Origin: Aegicerativicinus sediminis
Lineage (GTDB): Bacteria; Bacteroidota; Bacteroidia; Flavobacteriales; Flavobacteriaceae
Reading direction: 5' to 3'
NCBI RefSeq assembly: GCF_015476115.1
Contig: NZ_CP064295.1
Coordinates: 3,962,001-4,026,000 of the forward strand
DNA length: 64,000 nt
A program made the position numbers and the translations under genes. How positions within the stretch are numbered: position 1 is the first letter of the stretch; every line of letters starts with the position of its first letter. Of this stretch, positions 7,923 through 15,876 are shown piece after piece. The notes beneath the pieces were generated by a model. That model was not told the origin of the DNA. It did not search any database and saw only the letters and a list, made by a program, of their open reading frames with translations.

Positions 7923-10373
7923 TTATAATTGTTTTGCGTTGTCTACCTTCTCATCTGTTAAGGCAATTTTGAGGACTTCACTCATATCACTAACATAATG
8001 AAAAGTCAGACCTTTTAAATATTCGGGTTTAATCTCATTAATATCCCTTCTATTTTCTTCACATAGCAAAATCTCTTTAATTCTAGCACGTTTGGCAGCC
8101 AATATTTTTTCCTTAATTCCACCAACCGGCAATACCTTACCTCTTAACGTTATCTCGCCAGTCATGGCCAAACTTTTCTTAACCTTTCTTTGGGTAAAAA
8201 GTGAAACCAATGAAGTTAACATGGTTACACCTGCACTAGGACCATCTTTTGGTGTTGCTCCCTCAGGTACATGGATGTGAACATTATACTTTTCAAAAAT
8301 ACTTGAATCTATGCCAAATTCCCCTGCATGACCCTTAATATACTCCAAAGCAATGGTGGCAGATTCTTTCATAACCTTACCTAGATTTCCTGTGATATTC
8401 AATGCTCCCTTTCCTTTGGAAAGAATCGATTCAATAAACAAGATATCGCCTCCTACCCTTGTCCATGCCAATCCTGTTACAACCCCCGCAACATTATTAT
8501 TCTCGTATTTATCACGCTCTAACTTAGGTGCCCCCAATACCTCCTCAACATCCTTATCTGTAACTTTTACATTATACTCCTCCTCCATTGCAATATTCTT
8601 GGCTGCATATCTTACCATTTTGGCAATTTGCTTTTCTAAGTTTCTTACACCAGATTCTCGGGTATAACCTTCAACAATTTTTTCTAGCTGGGCTTTACCA
8701 ATCTTAATATCTGATTTTTTTAGGCCATGCTCCTTAAGTTGCTTTGGCAGTAAATGTCGCTTAGCGATTTCAACCTTTTCCTCAATGGTATACCCTGTAA
8801 CATTTATAATTTCCATCCTATCCAATAAAGCAGGCTGAATTGAATTTAAACTGTTGGAAGTTGCAATAAACATTACTTTGGAAAGATCATAACCCACCTC
8901 TAAAAAATTGTCATGAAATTCATAATTCTGTTCTGGATCCAAAACTTCAAGCATAGCTGAAGATGGATCTCCTTGGTGACTACTGCCTAATTTATCTATC
9001 TCATCCAACACAAATACCGGGTTAGAAGTACCTGCCTTACGCATATTTTGAATAATTCTTCCTGGCATGGCCCCAATATAAGTTTTACGATGACCGCGAA
9101 TCTCTGCTTCATCTCTCATTCCACCCAAAGACATTCTCACATACTCACGACCTAGAGCTTCTGCAACAGATTTCCCCAAAGATGTTTTACCAACACCAGG
9201 GGGGCCATATAAACATAAAATTGGGGATTTCATGTCTTGCCTTAATTTAAGAACAGCCAAATATTCTATTATCCTACGCTTAACATCATCTAAACCATAA
9301 TGGTCGCGATCTAGTATTTTCTTAGCCCGTTTTAAATCGAATTTATCTTTACTGTACTTTTCCCAAGGCAATTCAAGGAATAAATCCAAATAGTTACGTT
9401 GGATCGAATATTCAGCAACCTGTGGATTCATTCGCTGAAGCTTCGACAATTCTTTATCAAAATGCTCAGCAACTTTAGAGCTCCATTTTTTCTTTTTGGC
9501 CTTTAAACGCATTTCCTCAATTTCAGCGTCGTAAGATTCACCACCAAGTTCCTCTTGAATGGTTTTCATTTGTTGATGAAGGAAATATTCACGTTGTTGT
9601 TGGCTCATGTCATTTTGAACCTTCAATTGAATATCATTGCGCAGTTCTAGTTTTTGCAATTCAATATTCAAAAATCTCAAGGTCTCTAAGGCGCGACTTT
9701 TGAGATCGTTCATTTCTAGCAGCTTCTGCTTATCTTCTACTGCCAAATTCATATTAGACGACACAAAATTTACCAAGAAAGAGTTGCTCTCTATATTTTT
9801 GATAGCAAAACTAGCTTCTGTAGGGATATTTGGACTTTCCTTAATGATTCTTAAGGCCATATCCTTTATGGAATCTATAATCGCGAAAAATTCTTTTTCA
9901 CCTGCATCTGGCTTTACCTCTCCAATGTCTTTAATTCTGGCACTGATATAGGGTTTTTCTGAGGTAAATTCCTCAATTTGGAAGCGTTTTTTACCTTGGA
10001 TTATTATAGTGGTATTTCCATCAGGCATTTTCAATACTTTCAAAATCCTTGCAACGGTACCTGTTAAATAAAGGTCTGAAGCCTTAGGATCCTCAACCAT
10101 TTCATCCTTTTGGGAAACTACACCTATTACCTTTCCAGATTTATTTGCGTCTTGAATCAATTTAATAGACTTGTCCCTGCCCGCCGTAATCGGAATAACC
10201 ACACCGGGAAAAAGTACTGTATTCCTCAATGGCAATATGGGGAGCGATTCCGGTAGGTTTTCACTATTTATTTCTGCCTCATCCTCTGGCGTCATTAAAG
10301 GAATTAATTCTGAGTTTTCATCAAAGTCCTGTAATGACAAACTGTCAAGAGATAAAAATTTATGTTTATTCAT
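7923..10373 (-). CDS. lon: ATP-dependent protease La (Lon)
   Basis: Lon is a cytoplasmic AAA+ serine protease that degrades misfolded and regulatory proteins. The 816 residues show the N-terminal substrate domain ([19 protein letters not shown]), an AAA+ module with Walker [10 protein letters not shown] and Walker [10 protein letters not shown], and a C-terminal protease domain with the Ser-Lys dyad. The serine is S713 in DGPSAGV and the lysine K756 in GGIKEK, 43 residues apart as in E. coli Lon. An N-terminal extension of about 40 acidic residues is usual in Bacteroidota. A GGTCATTCTGTCA sequence lies 11 bases before the start and resembles the operator before dnaK. Confidence 0.98.
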   Translation of the reverse strand: MNKHKFLSLDSLSLQDFDENSELIPLMTPEDEAEINSENLPESLPILPLRNTVLFPGVVIPITAGRDKSIKLIQDANKSGKVIGVVSQKDEMVEDPKASDLYLTGTVARILKVLKMPDGNTTIIIQGKKRFQIEEFTSEKPYISARIKDIGEVKPDAGEKEFFAIIDSIKDMALRIIKESPNIPTEASFAIKNIESNSFLVNFVSSNMNLAVEDKQKLLEMNDLKSRALETLRFLNIELQKLELRNDIQLKVQNDMSQQQREYFLHQQMKTIQEELGGESYDAEIEEMRLKAKKKKWSSKVAEHFDKELSKLQRMNPQVAEYSIQRNYLDLFLELPWEKYSKDKFDLKRAKKILDRDHYGLDDVKRRIIEYLAVLKLRQDMKSPILCLYGPPGVGKTSLGKSVAEALGREYVRMSLGGMRDEAEIRGHRKTYIGAMPGRIIQNMRKAGTSNPVFVLDEIDKLGSSHQGDPSSAMLEVLDPEQNYEFHDNFLEVGYDLSKVMFIATSNSLNSIQPALLDRMEIINVTGYTIEEKVEIAKRHLLPKQLKEHGLKKSDIKIGKAQLEKIVEGYTRESGVRNLEKQIAKMVRYAAKNIAMEEEYNVKVTDKDVEEVLGAPKLERDKYENNNVAGVVTGLAWTRVGGDILFIESILSKGKGALNITGNLGKVMKESATIALEYIKGHAGEFGIDSSIFEKYNVHIHVPEGATPKDGPSAGVTMLTSLVSLFTQRKVKKSLAMTGEITLRGKVLPVGGIKEKILAAKRARIKEILLCEENRRDINEIKPEYLKGLTFHYVSDMSEVLKIALTDEKVDNAKQL

Positions 10374-10383
10374 AGAATATTTA

Positions 10384-10396
10384 GGTCATTCTGTCA
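10384..10396. promoter_or_regulatory. Candidate heat-shock operator before lon
   Basis: GGTCATTCTGTCA is an imperfect inverted repeat (TGACA-N3-TGACC on the minus strand). It is the same 5-3-5 layout as the near-perfect TGACAAGCTGTCA before dnaK. It sits 11 bases upstream of the lon ATG. The regulatory role is inferred only from its recurrence before two heat-shock genes. Confidence 0.4.
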
Positions 10397-10601
10397 TTTA
10401 ACACCCAGTTTAGCTAGAACATAATTTCAAATTGAAATAATATTCAATACTGACAATCAAACAATTAGAATTATTTTTAATTTTAATTTCCCTATATAAA
10501 GTCAATAGTTATGCCATTACACTATAAACTTTCCAAAAAATATTTCACACAAACTGTAACAAATCAATCTGTGCTTCATCTTTAGTATAAACATTAGTTT
10601 T
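10397..10601. other. Divergent intergenic region lon / ECF sigma gene
   Basis: This region of about 205 bases is AT-rich and must hold promoters for both lon (minus) and the sigma-factor operon (plus). Apart from the operator-like repeat at the lon end, I cannot find an exact TTG/TAnnTTTG pair. That would fit control of the sigma operon by its own ECF factor, but this is not demonstrable here. Confidence 0.35.
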
Positions 10602-11162
10602 TTGTTACTAACCAACCACCATACCATTGAACTGATACAACTTAGTATATCTGGTAACAGAAATGCTCAGGGTGAAATCTACAAACGCTACTACAAGGCC
10701 ATGTACAACGTTTCTAGACGGATTGTAAATGACGAAATGGAAGCCGAGGATATTATGCAGGAATCATTTTTAAAAGCTTTTAGAAAACTGCATACTCTAA
10801 AAGACCAAAATACATTTGGAGCCTGGCTAAAGAGAATAGTCATTAACAACAGTGTTCAGTTTCTAAAGGATGCGAAAAAAGAAAATGTAAAATCTATTGA
10901 AAATGAGTTATACCGCCTTGAGGACGACAGTAACGATGGTATTTCAACAGATGAAACAAATTCTAAAGTGAAGTTTATTTTAAAACAAATAGATCAACTT
11001 AAAGAAAATTACAAATTGGCATTAACTCTTCATCTAATCGAAGGATATGATTACGATGAAATCTGTGAAATAATGGAAATTTCTTATGCCAATTGCCGAA
11101 CCATGATCTCCAGGGCAAAAGAAAGCCTAAGGAATAAATTGCAACCAAGCTTAAATTCTTAA
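10602..11162 (+). CDS. ECF-type RNA polymerase sigma-70 factor
   Basis: A 186-residue sigma factor of the extracytoplasmic-function class. Region 2 carries 'IYKRYYKAMYNVSRRIVNDEMEAEDIMQESFLKAFRKL' features, and region 4 has a helix-turn-helix in 'GYDYDEICEIMEISYANCRTMISRAKESLRNKL'. The predicted start is TTG at 10602; no in-frame ATG lies near the N-terminus of region 2, so the exact start is uncertain by several codons. It begins a plus-strand operon with a membrane anti-sigma-like protein (2-base gap) and two beta-helix surface proteins, which are the probable targets or envelope sensors of the pathway. Confidence 0.93.
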   Translation: MLLTNHHTIELIQLSISGNRNAQGEIYKRYYKAMYNVSRRIVNDEMEAEDIMQESFLKAFRKLHTLKDQNTFGAWLKRIVINNSVQFLKDAKKENVKSIENELYRLEDDSNDGISTDETNSKVKFILKQIDQLKENYKLALTLHLIEGYDYDEICEIMEISYANCRTMISRAKESLRNKLQPSLNS

Positions 11163-11164
11163 TT

Positions 11165-11722
11165 ATGAAAGAGCAAGATATAGAAGCATTATTTGAAGAA
11201 TTACAAGGTCAGTTTGATATAGATGAACCCAGAGACGGTCATTTTGAAAGGTTTCAAAAGAAATTGGATTCCGAGAAAAAATCTGGAAAAATCATACAAC
11301 TGAATACTTGGGTTACTTCAGCAATAGCTGTAGCAGCCACTTTATTGATTGCCTTTGGAATTTTCAAATTCAATGCAGTTAATGAGAAACCTGCTGGTTT
11401 AGCTTCTGTATCAACTGAGATGTCACAAACGCAGCAATATTTCGCAATGACGATTCAAAACGAATTGGCAAAAATTGAAGGCGAACGTTCTCCTGAGACA
11501 CAACAGTTGGTTGATGATGCAATAAAGCGCATTACTACCCTGGAAGCCGATTATGAAAAACTAGAAGTTGATCTTCAAATAAGTGGTGGCGATAAACGAG
11601 TGATTGCCGCAATGATTCAAAATTTTCAAACAAGAATACAATTGCTCCAAGATGTAATGGATCAAATAAACCAAGTTAAAACTTATAAAGACATATCAAA
11701 TGAAACGAACAGTACTATTTAA
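11165..11722 (+). CDS. Probable anti-sigma factor, single-pass membrane protein
   Basis: This 185-residue protein has a cytoplasmic N-terminus rich in acidic residues (EALFEELQGQFDIDEPRDGHFERF). One membrane segment lies at about residues 48-67 (VTSAIAVAATLLIAFGIFKF), and an extracytoplasmic coiled-coil-like half follows with 'QTQQYFAMTIQNELAKIEGERSPETQQLVDDAIKRI'. Its position 2 bases after the ECF sigma gene and its topology fit a membrane-tethered anti-sigma factor, but there is no ZAS zinc motif, so the call rests mainly on context. It overlaps the next gene by 23 bases. Confidence 0.75.
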   Translation: MKEQDIEALFEELQGQFDIDEPRDGHFERFQKKLDSEKKSGKIIQLNTWVTSAIAVAATLLIAFGIFKFNAVNEKPAGLASVSTEMSQTQQYFAMTIQNELAKIEGERSPETQQLVDDAIKRITTLEADYEKLEVDLQISGGDKRVIAAMIQNFQTRIQLLQDVMDQINQVKTYKDISNETNSTI

Positions 11723-12782
11723 ATCGTTATTCATTCTCTTCATTATTCCAGCTATAGCGCTAGGAACAAATGGAGAATGGAAAGGTAAGTATACCAAAGA
11801 AAAGACTATTAAAAAAGAGTTTTCGGTGAACAAAGATGCCCTTTTGAAAGTGGACAATTCTTATGGGAACATAACAATTGTAACTTACAATGGAAGCACA
11901 ACATCTATTGAAGTTGTTATAAAAGTTAATGGAAACAACGAGGATAAGGTGATGGATAAATTAAATGACATAGATGTACAATTCGATGCCTCCTCGAGCA
12001 TTGTATCTGCTAAAACAGTATTTGGAAAGGAGAAAAGTTGGTGGAATAGCGGGAAAAACAATGTAAGTATGGAAATTAATTACCGCATTTCCTTACCCAT
12101 AACCAACAGTGTAGACCTAAACAATGATTATGGATCAATAGACCTTGAACGACTTGAAGGTAGGGCAGTAATAAACTGCGATTATGGAAAAATCACCACA
12201 AAGGAACTTATGGCTGAGAGCAATGTATTGAAGTTTGACTACACCAGTAGTTCCTATTTTGGCTACATTAACAGCGCTAAAATCAATGCTGACTACAGCA
12301 GTTATACCATTGCAAAAGCTAAGAATCTAGAAATTTCAGCAGACTATACAAAGTCTGAAATTGAGAATGCTGAGAATGTAACTTATAATTGCGACTATGG
12401 GTCATTGAAGATTGACAATGTAAATAATCTTATGGGAAATGGAGATTATTTAACTACGCGTATTGGCAATGTATATGGAAATGTTCAAATTAAAGCGGAC
12501 TATGGCTCTATTGATATAGGGAAATTAGCCAAGGATGCCGGAAATGTTTCAATTGATTCCGATTATATAGGTATCGATATAGGATACGATGCGGGATTTA
12601 GTTTCAGTTTCGACGTTAATTTAAGCTACGCCAATTTAAAAGGTGATACGGACTTCGATTTCAACAAGAAAAGTGTGGAGTCTAGTTCAAAAAAATATAC
12701 TGGAACTTATGGATCTAAAAATTCTGGCAATCTCATTTCAATTAAATCTAATTATGGAAGCGTGAACTTTCAGAAAAAATAA
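11700..12782 (+). CDS. Secreted DUF4097-like beta-helix adhesin-type protein
   Basis: A 360-residue protein with a signal peptide (MKRTVLFKSLFILFIIPAIALG). The body repeats short strands with 'DNSYGNITI', 'NNDYGSIDLE', 'NCDYGKITT', 'NCDYGSLKI', 'KADYGSIDIGK' and 'KSNYGSVNF', about one every 20-25 residues. This is the ladder of a right-handed parallel beta-helix of the DUF4097/DUF4098 type. Such proteins occur downstream of sigma/anti-sigma pairs and may sense or strengthen the envelope; no enzymatic motif is seen. It overlaps the anti-sigma gene by 23 bases, so translation is likely coupled. Confidence 0.78.
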   Translation: MKRTVLFKSLFILFIIPAIALGTNGEWKGKYTKEKTIKKEFSVNKDALLKVDNSYGNITIVTYNGSTTSIEVVIKVNGNNEDKVMDKLNDIDVQFDASSSIVSAKTVFGKEKSWWNSGKNNVSMEINYRISLPITNSVDLNNDYGSIDLERLEGRAVINCDYGKITTKELMAESNVLKFDYTSSSYFGYINSAKINADYSSYTIAKAKNLEISADYTKSEIENAENVTYNCDYGSLKIDNVNNLMGNGDYLTTRIGNVYGNVQIKADYGSIDIGKLAKDAGNVSIDSDYIGIDIGYDAGFSFSFDVNLSYANLKGDTDFDFNKKSVESSSKKYTGTYGSKNSGNLISIKSNYGSVNFQKK

Positions 12783-12801
12783 TTCAATAATCTAATTAAT
12801 C

Positions 12802-13524
12802 ATGAAACGAACAATCACTTTATTAGCAATTACTTTATTATCGGTTAGTTATTCATTTGCCCAATGGAATAAAAAAATCAAAGGAAATGGAAATGTTACA
12901 ACCGTAACTCGCACAACCTCAGATTACGATGGTATTAAATGTGCCGGATCTTTTGATTATGTCCTGGTAAAAGGAAAAGAAGGTAAAATAACCCTTGAAG
13001 GCGAAAGCAACTTATTGGAATACATAGTTACCGAAGTAAAAAACAATAAACTTGTTGTGAAAGTCGAAAATAATGTAAATTTGAGGACGTCATCCAATAA
13101 GGAAATCCGAATCACAATTCCATTTGAGGATATAGATGAGGTTTCAATGGCTGGGTCAGGGGATCTAACTTCTAAAGATGTTATTACTAGTAACAATTTA
13201 AAAGTTGCCATGGCGGGATCGGGTAAAGTAAACCTTGATGTAAAAGCCAATACGGTTAAAGGTTCTATGGCGGGTTCTGGAAACTTAACCCTAAGTGGAT
13301 CAACAAATAGTCTTGAAGCCGACATTGCAGGCTCAGGAGACTTTAACGGTTTTGGATTGGATGCAAATGAAACGGATGTTTCCGTTGCAGGTTCTGGTGA
13401 TGCTGAAGTGGTTAGCAACAAAAGTTTAAAAGCTAGGGTTGCAGGATCAGGAGATATTAGATATAAAGGTAATCCTGAAAAAGAAGACACTAAAGTAGCA
13501 GGGTCTGGTAAAATTTCAAACTAA
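12802..13524 (+). CDS. DUF2807 (head GIN domain) beta-helix protein
   Basis: A 240-residue secreted protein (signal peptide ending SYSFAQ) of the DUF2807 family, often called putative auto-transporter adhesin, head GIN domain. The second half carries at least seven regular AGSG motifs (AGSGDL, AGSGKV, AGSGNL, AGSGDF, AGSGDA, AGSGDI, AGSGKI) spaced about 17-22 residues, each followed by a short strand. This marks the turns of a beta-helix. It is the last gene of the sigma-factor operon, followed by a strong terminator. Binding or sensing role unknown. Confidence 0.85.
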   Translation: MKRTITLLAITLLSVSYSFAQWNKKIKGNGNVTTVTRTTSDYDGIKCAGSFDYVLVKGKEGKITLEGESNLLEYIVTEVKNNKLVVKVENNVNLRTSSNKEIRITIPFEDIDEVSMAGSGDLTSKDVITSNNLKVAMAGSGKVNLDVKANTVKGSMAGSGNLTLSGSTNSLEADIAGSGDFNGFGLDANETDVSVAGSGDAEVVSNKSLKARVAGSGDIRYKGNPEKEDTKVAGSGKISN

Positions 13525-13555
13525 CTCAATTAATTCTATACATTTATGTAGGAAG

Positions 13556-13584
13556 CAGCTGATGGAAACATCAGCTGTTTTTTT
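13556..13584 (+). terminator. Terminator of the ECF sigma operon
   Basis: CAGCTGATG / CATCAGCTG form a perfect 9-bp stem with a GAAA tetraloop, followed by seven T. The T-run overlaps the last bases of the convergent MFS gene. Confidence 0.95.
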
Positions 13585-14923
13585 ATGCTGTATTAATCCT
13601 ATTCCTAGGCACTCTCAAAAGAAGAACGATACCAGTAAAAAAGAAAATAAAAAGGAAAAGGATTGAATTCCTCATGGATCCTGTAATTTGGTCAATTAGT
13701 CCATAAATAACCATTCCGATTACAATCCCTATCTTTTCGGTAACATCGAAAAAACTAAAGTAAGATGTGGTGTCCTGAGTTTCGGGAAGAAATTTTGAAT
13801 AGGTAGACCGCGATAATGCCTGAATTCCACCCATAACTAATCCTACACTTCCGGCAGTAATATAAAATTGAAATGGTGTTGTAATGAAATAGCCATAAAA
13901 ACATAAACACATCCATACAAAATTAATCACCAAAAGGGTTTGTATGTTTCCAAATCTTTTTGAAGCCCTAGAAGTTAGCACTGCACCTAATATGGCCAAT
14001 ACTTGAATGACAAGTATGCTAACAATTAACCCCATTCGTTTGTCTAAATCTGAACCCCAATCTATTTCTTGCTCACCAAAATAGGTAGCAACCAACATAA
14101 TGGTTTGCACGGCCATACTGTACACAAAAAATGCATAGAGATAACGTTTTAACCGCAAATTTGATGTTAAACCATTCCACACCTTATTTAATTCTTTAAA
14201 ACCATTTAGAAAGACTTCTCGCTTGGCTTTATTTCCTTTTGGATATCCCTTGGGTAAAACCCTGAATGTATATTGGCTAAATAAAATCCACCAAATACCC
14301 ACAGTAATAAAAGAAACTCTCATTGCGGAAATTGATGCAGCGTCTCTAGTAGCTTCCGTTGTACCAATATCAAAACCAAAAAAATCAGGATACATCACCA
14401 TCCCTAGATTCACCAACAATAAAATGACACTCCCAATATAACCCATTGAAAATCCTTTCGCACTGACGCGGTCTTGTTGTTCTGGATAAGCGATGTCTGG
14501 CAAGTAAGAATTATAAAAAACCAAACTACCCCAATAACCAATCAATCCGAAAAAATAAAAAAGCAGACTTAAATAGATACGGTCTAGACTAAACCAATAT
14601 AATCCTATACAACCAAAACCTCCGAGATAGCAGAAAAACTTCATAAAGGCCTTTTTATTTCCTATATAATCAGCTATACCAGAAAGCAAAGGTGAAATAA
14701 CGGAAACAACCAAAAATGTGAAGGCGGTTACAAATGAAATTAAAGCAGTATTTTTTACCTCGGTTCCAAAAATAGAAACCATATAATGCCCCTTTAAAAA
14801 TAGGGAGCCATAAAAAATTGGAAATATAGTTGATGCAATTGTAAGGGTATAAACTGAATTTGCCCAATCATAAAATGCCCAAGCATTAAGAAGTTTTTTG
14901 TTCCCCTTTACAAAATTTTGCAT
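13583..14923 (-). CDS. MFS transporter, UMF1 (Atg22-like) family
   Basis: A 446-residue membrane protein with about twelve hydrophobic segments. The N-terminus 'KLLNAWAFYDWANSVYTLTIASTIFPIFYGSLF' carries the AFYDWANSxY signature of the UMF1/Atg22-like major facilitators. The mid-loop 'SRASKRFGN' and 'GGIQALSRSTYSKFLPE' also match. In yeast Atg22 exports amino acids from the vacuole; the bacterial substrate is unknown. It is transcribed convergently to the sigma operon, sharing its terminator region, and lies downstream of an M48 protease gene separated by a hairpin. Confidence 0.88.
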   Translation of the reverse strand: MQNFVKGNKKLLNAWAFYDWANSVYTLTIASTIFPIFYGSLFLKGHYMVSIFGTEVKNTALISFVTAFTFLVVSVISPLLSGIADYIGNKKAFMKFFCYLGGFGCIGLYWFSLDRIYLSLLFYFFGLIGYWGSLVFYNSYLPDIAYPEQQDRVSAKGFSMGYIGSVILLLVNLGMVMYPDFFGFDIGTTEATRDAASISAMRVSFITVGIWWILFSQYTFRVLPKGYPKGNKAKREVFLNGFKELNKVWNGLTSNLRLKRYLYAFFVYSMAVQTIMLVATYFGEQEIDWGSDLDKRMGLIVSILVIQVLAILGAVLTSRASKRFGNIQTLLVINFVWMCLCFYGYFITTPFQFYITAGSVGLVMGGIQALSRSTYSKFLPETQDTTSYFSFFDVTEKIGIVIGMVIYGLIDQITGSMRNSILFLFIFFFTGIVLLLRVPRNRINTA

Positions 14924-14928
14924 AAAAA

Positions 14929-14951
14929 AAGCTGCTATTAAATAGCAGCTT
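14929..14951 (-). terminator. Terminator after the M48 protease gene
   Basis: On the minus strand AAGCTGCTA / TAGCAGCTT form a 9-bp stem with a 5-base loop followed by a run of T. It lies between the M48 stop (14993) and the MFS start (14923), ending only six bases before that start. Confidence 0.8.
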
Positions 14952-14992
14952 CTAAATTAGTAAATATCTTTTACTTTAATATGGCGGCGTTC

Positions 14993-15814
14993 TTATTTAA
15001 AAGAAGTGACACCAAATTTGGCGGCCTCAGCTTTTGCAGCTGGAGCCATCTTTCTAATATTTGCAATTCTTGAATCTGTTGCAGGGTGTGTACTAAGAAA
15101 TTCTGGCGGCTCTTGTCCTCCACTATTTGCCTTCATTCTCAACCAAAGATTAGCCGCCTCATCTGGGTTATAACCAGCAATTGCCATTAAGTATAAACCA
15201 ATTTGATCAGCTTCAGTTTCATGTCCCCTACTAAAAGGTAACATCACTCCAACCGTTGTACCAATACCATAGGCCTGATTAAAGGCGTTTAAGGTTCTGG
15301 GATCATCGATTATTACATTACCAGCCACAGCACCAATTTGTTGTAACATGCCTGCACTCATTCGCTGTTGTCCATGATTTGCTAATGCGTGGGCAACCTC
15401 ATGCCCCATTACAGCTGCTATTCCGGCTTCAGTTTGTGCAACTGGTAGAAGACCTGTATAAACAACAATTTTACCACCTGGCATACACCAAGCATTTACT
15501 TGGTCATCCTGTACTAAATTATAATCCCATTGGTAACCTTCAAGATATCCTTGGTAACCATTTGCATTTAGGTATTTTTCGGCAGCTATTGCAATTCGTT
15601 GTCCAACCCGCTTAACCATATCCGCTTCAGCAGTACCCTTAACTACTTTATTCTCACTTAAAAATTGATTGTATTGCTGGAACGACATAGGGAAAATTTG
15701 ACTATTGGATACCAAAGCCAAGGTCTGTTTCCCAGTAAATGGATTGGTTTTACACGCAATAAAAAGCAATGCTGCTGCAAAACTCAATATTAGTCCTAGT
15801 TTTTTCATCATCAT
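14993..15814 (-). CDS. M48-family metalloprotease lipoprotein
   Basis: A periplasm-facing zinc protease of the M48 (Oma1/BepA/LoiP-like) group. The lipoprotein signal ends at the Cys in LLFIACKTNP; the zinc motif is HEVAHALANHG, and the third ligand lies in 'GHETEADQIGLYLMAIAGY'. A C-terminal STHPATDSRI segment is typical of this class. Three in-frame ATG codons (15814, 15811, 15808) and one further upstream (15829) are possible; the cluster at 15814-15808 is preferred because it places the signal peptide correctly. Likely role in outer-membrane protein quality control, by family. The gene is 62 bases downstream of the GH31 gene. Confidence 0.92.
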   Translation of the reverse strand: MMMKKLGLILSFAAALLFIACKTNPFTGKQTLALVSNSQIFPMSFQQYNQFLSENKVVKGTAEADMVKRVGQRIAIAAEKYLNANGYQGYLEGYQWDYNLVQDDQVNAWCMPGGKIVVYTGLLPVAQTEAGIAAVMGHEVAHALANHGQQRMSAGMLQQIGAVAGNVIIDDPRTLNAFNQAYGIGTTVGVMLPFSRGHETEADQIGLYLMAIAGYNPDEAANLWLRMKANSGGQEPPEFLSTHPATDSRIANIRKMAPAAKAEAAKFGVTSFK

Positions 15815-15876
15815 TAAATTTAAATTCAACTTAAAATTAACTTTTAAGACTCCCGGGTATTAACTCTATCCGAACT

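Noticed and set aside
12957-13490. 177-aa open frame on the minus strand across the DUF2807 gene
   Set aside because: It is the mirror of the AGSG-repeat gene, has no signal or domain of its own, and arises from the repetitive codons.
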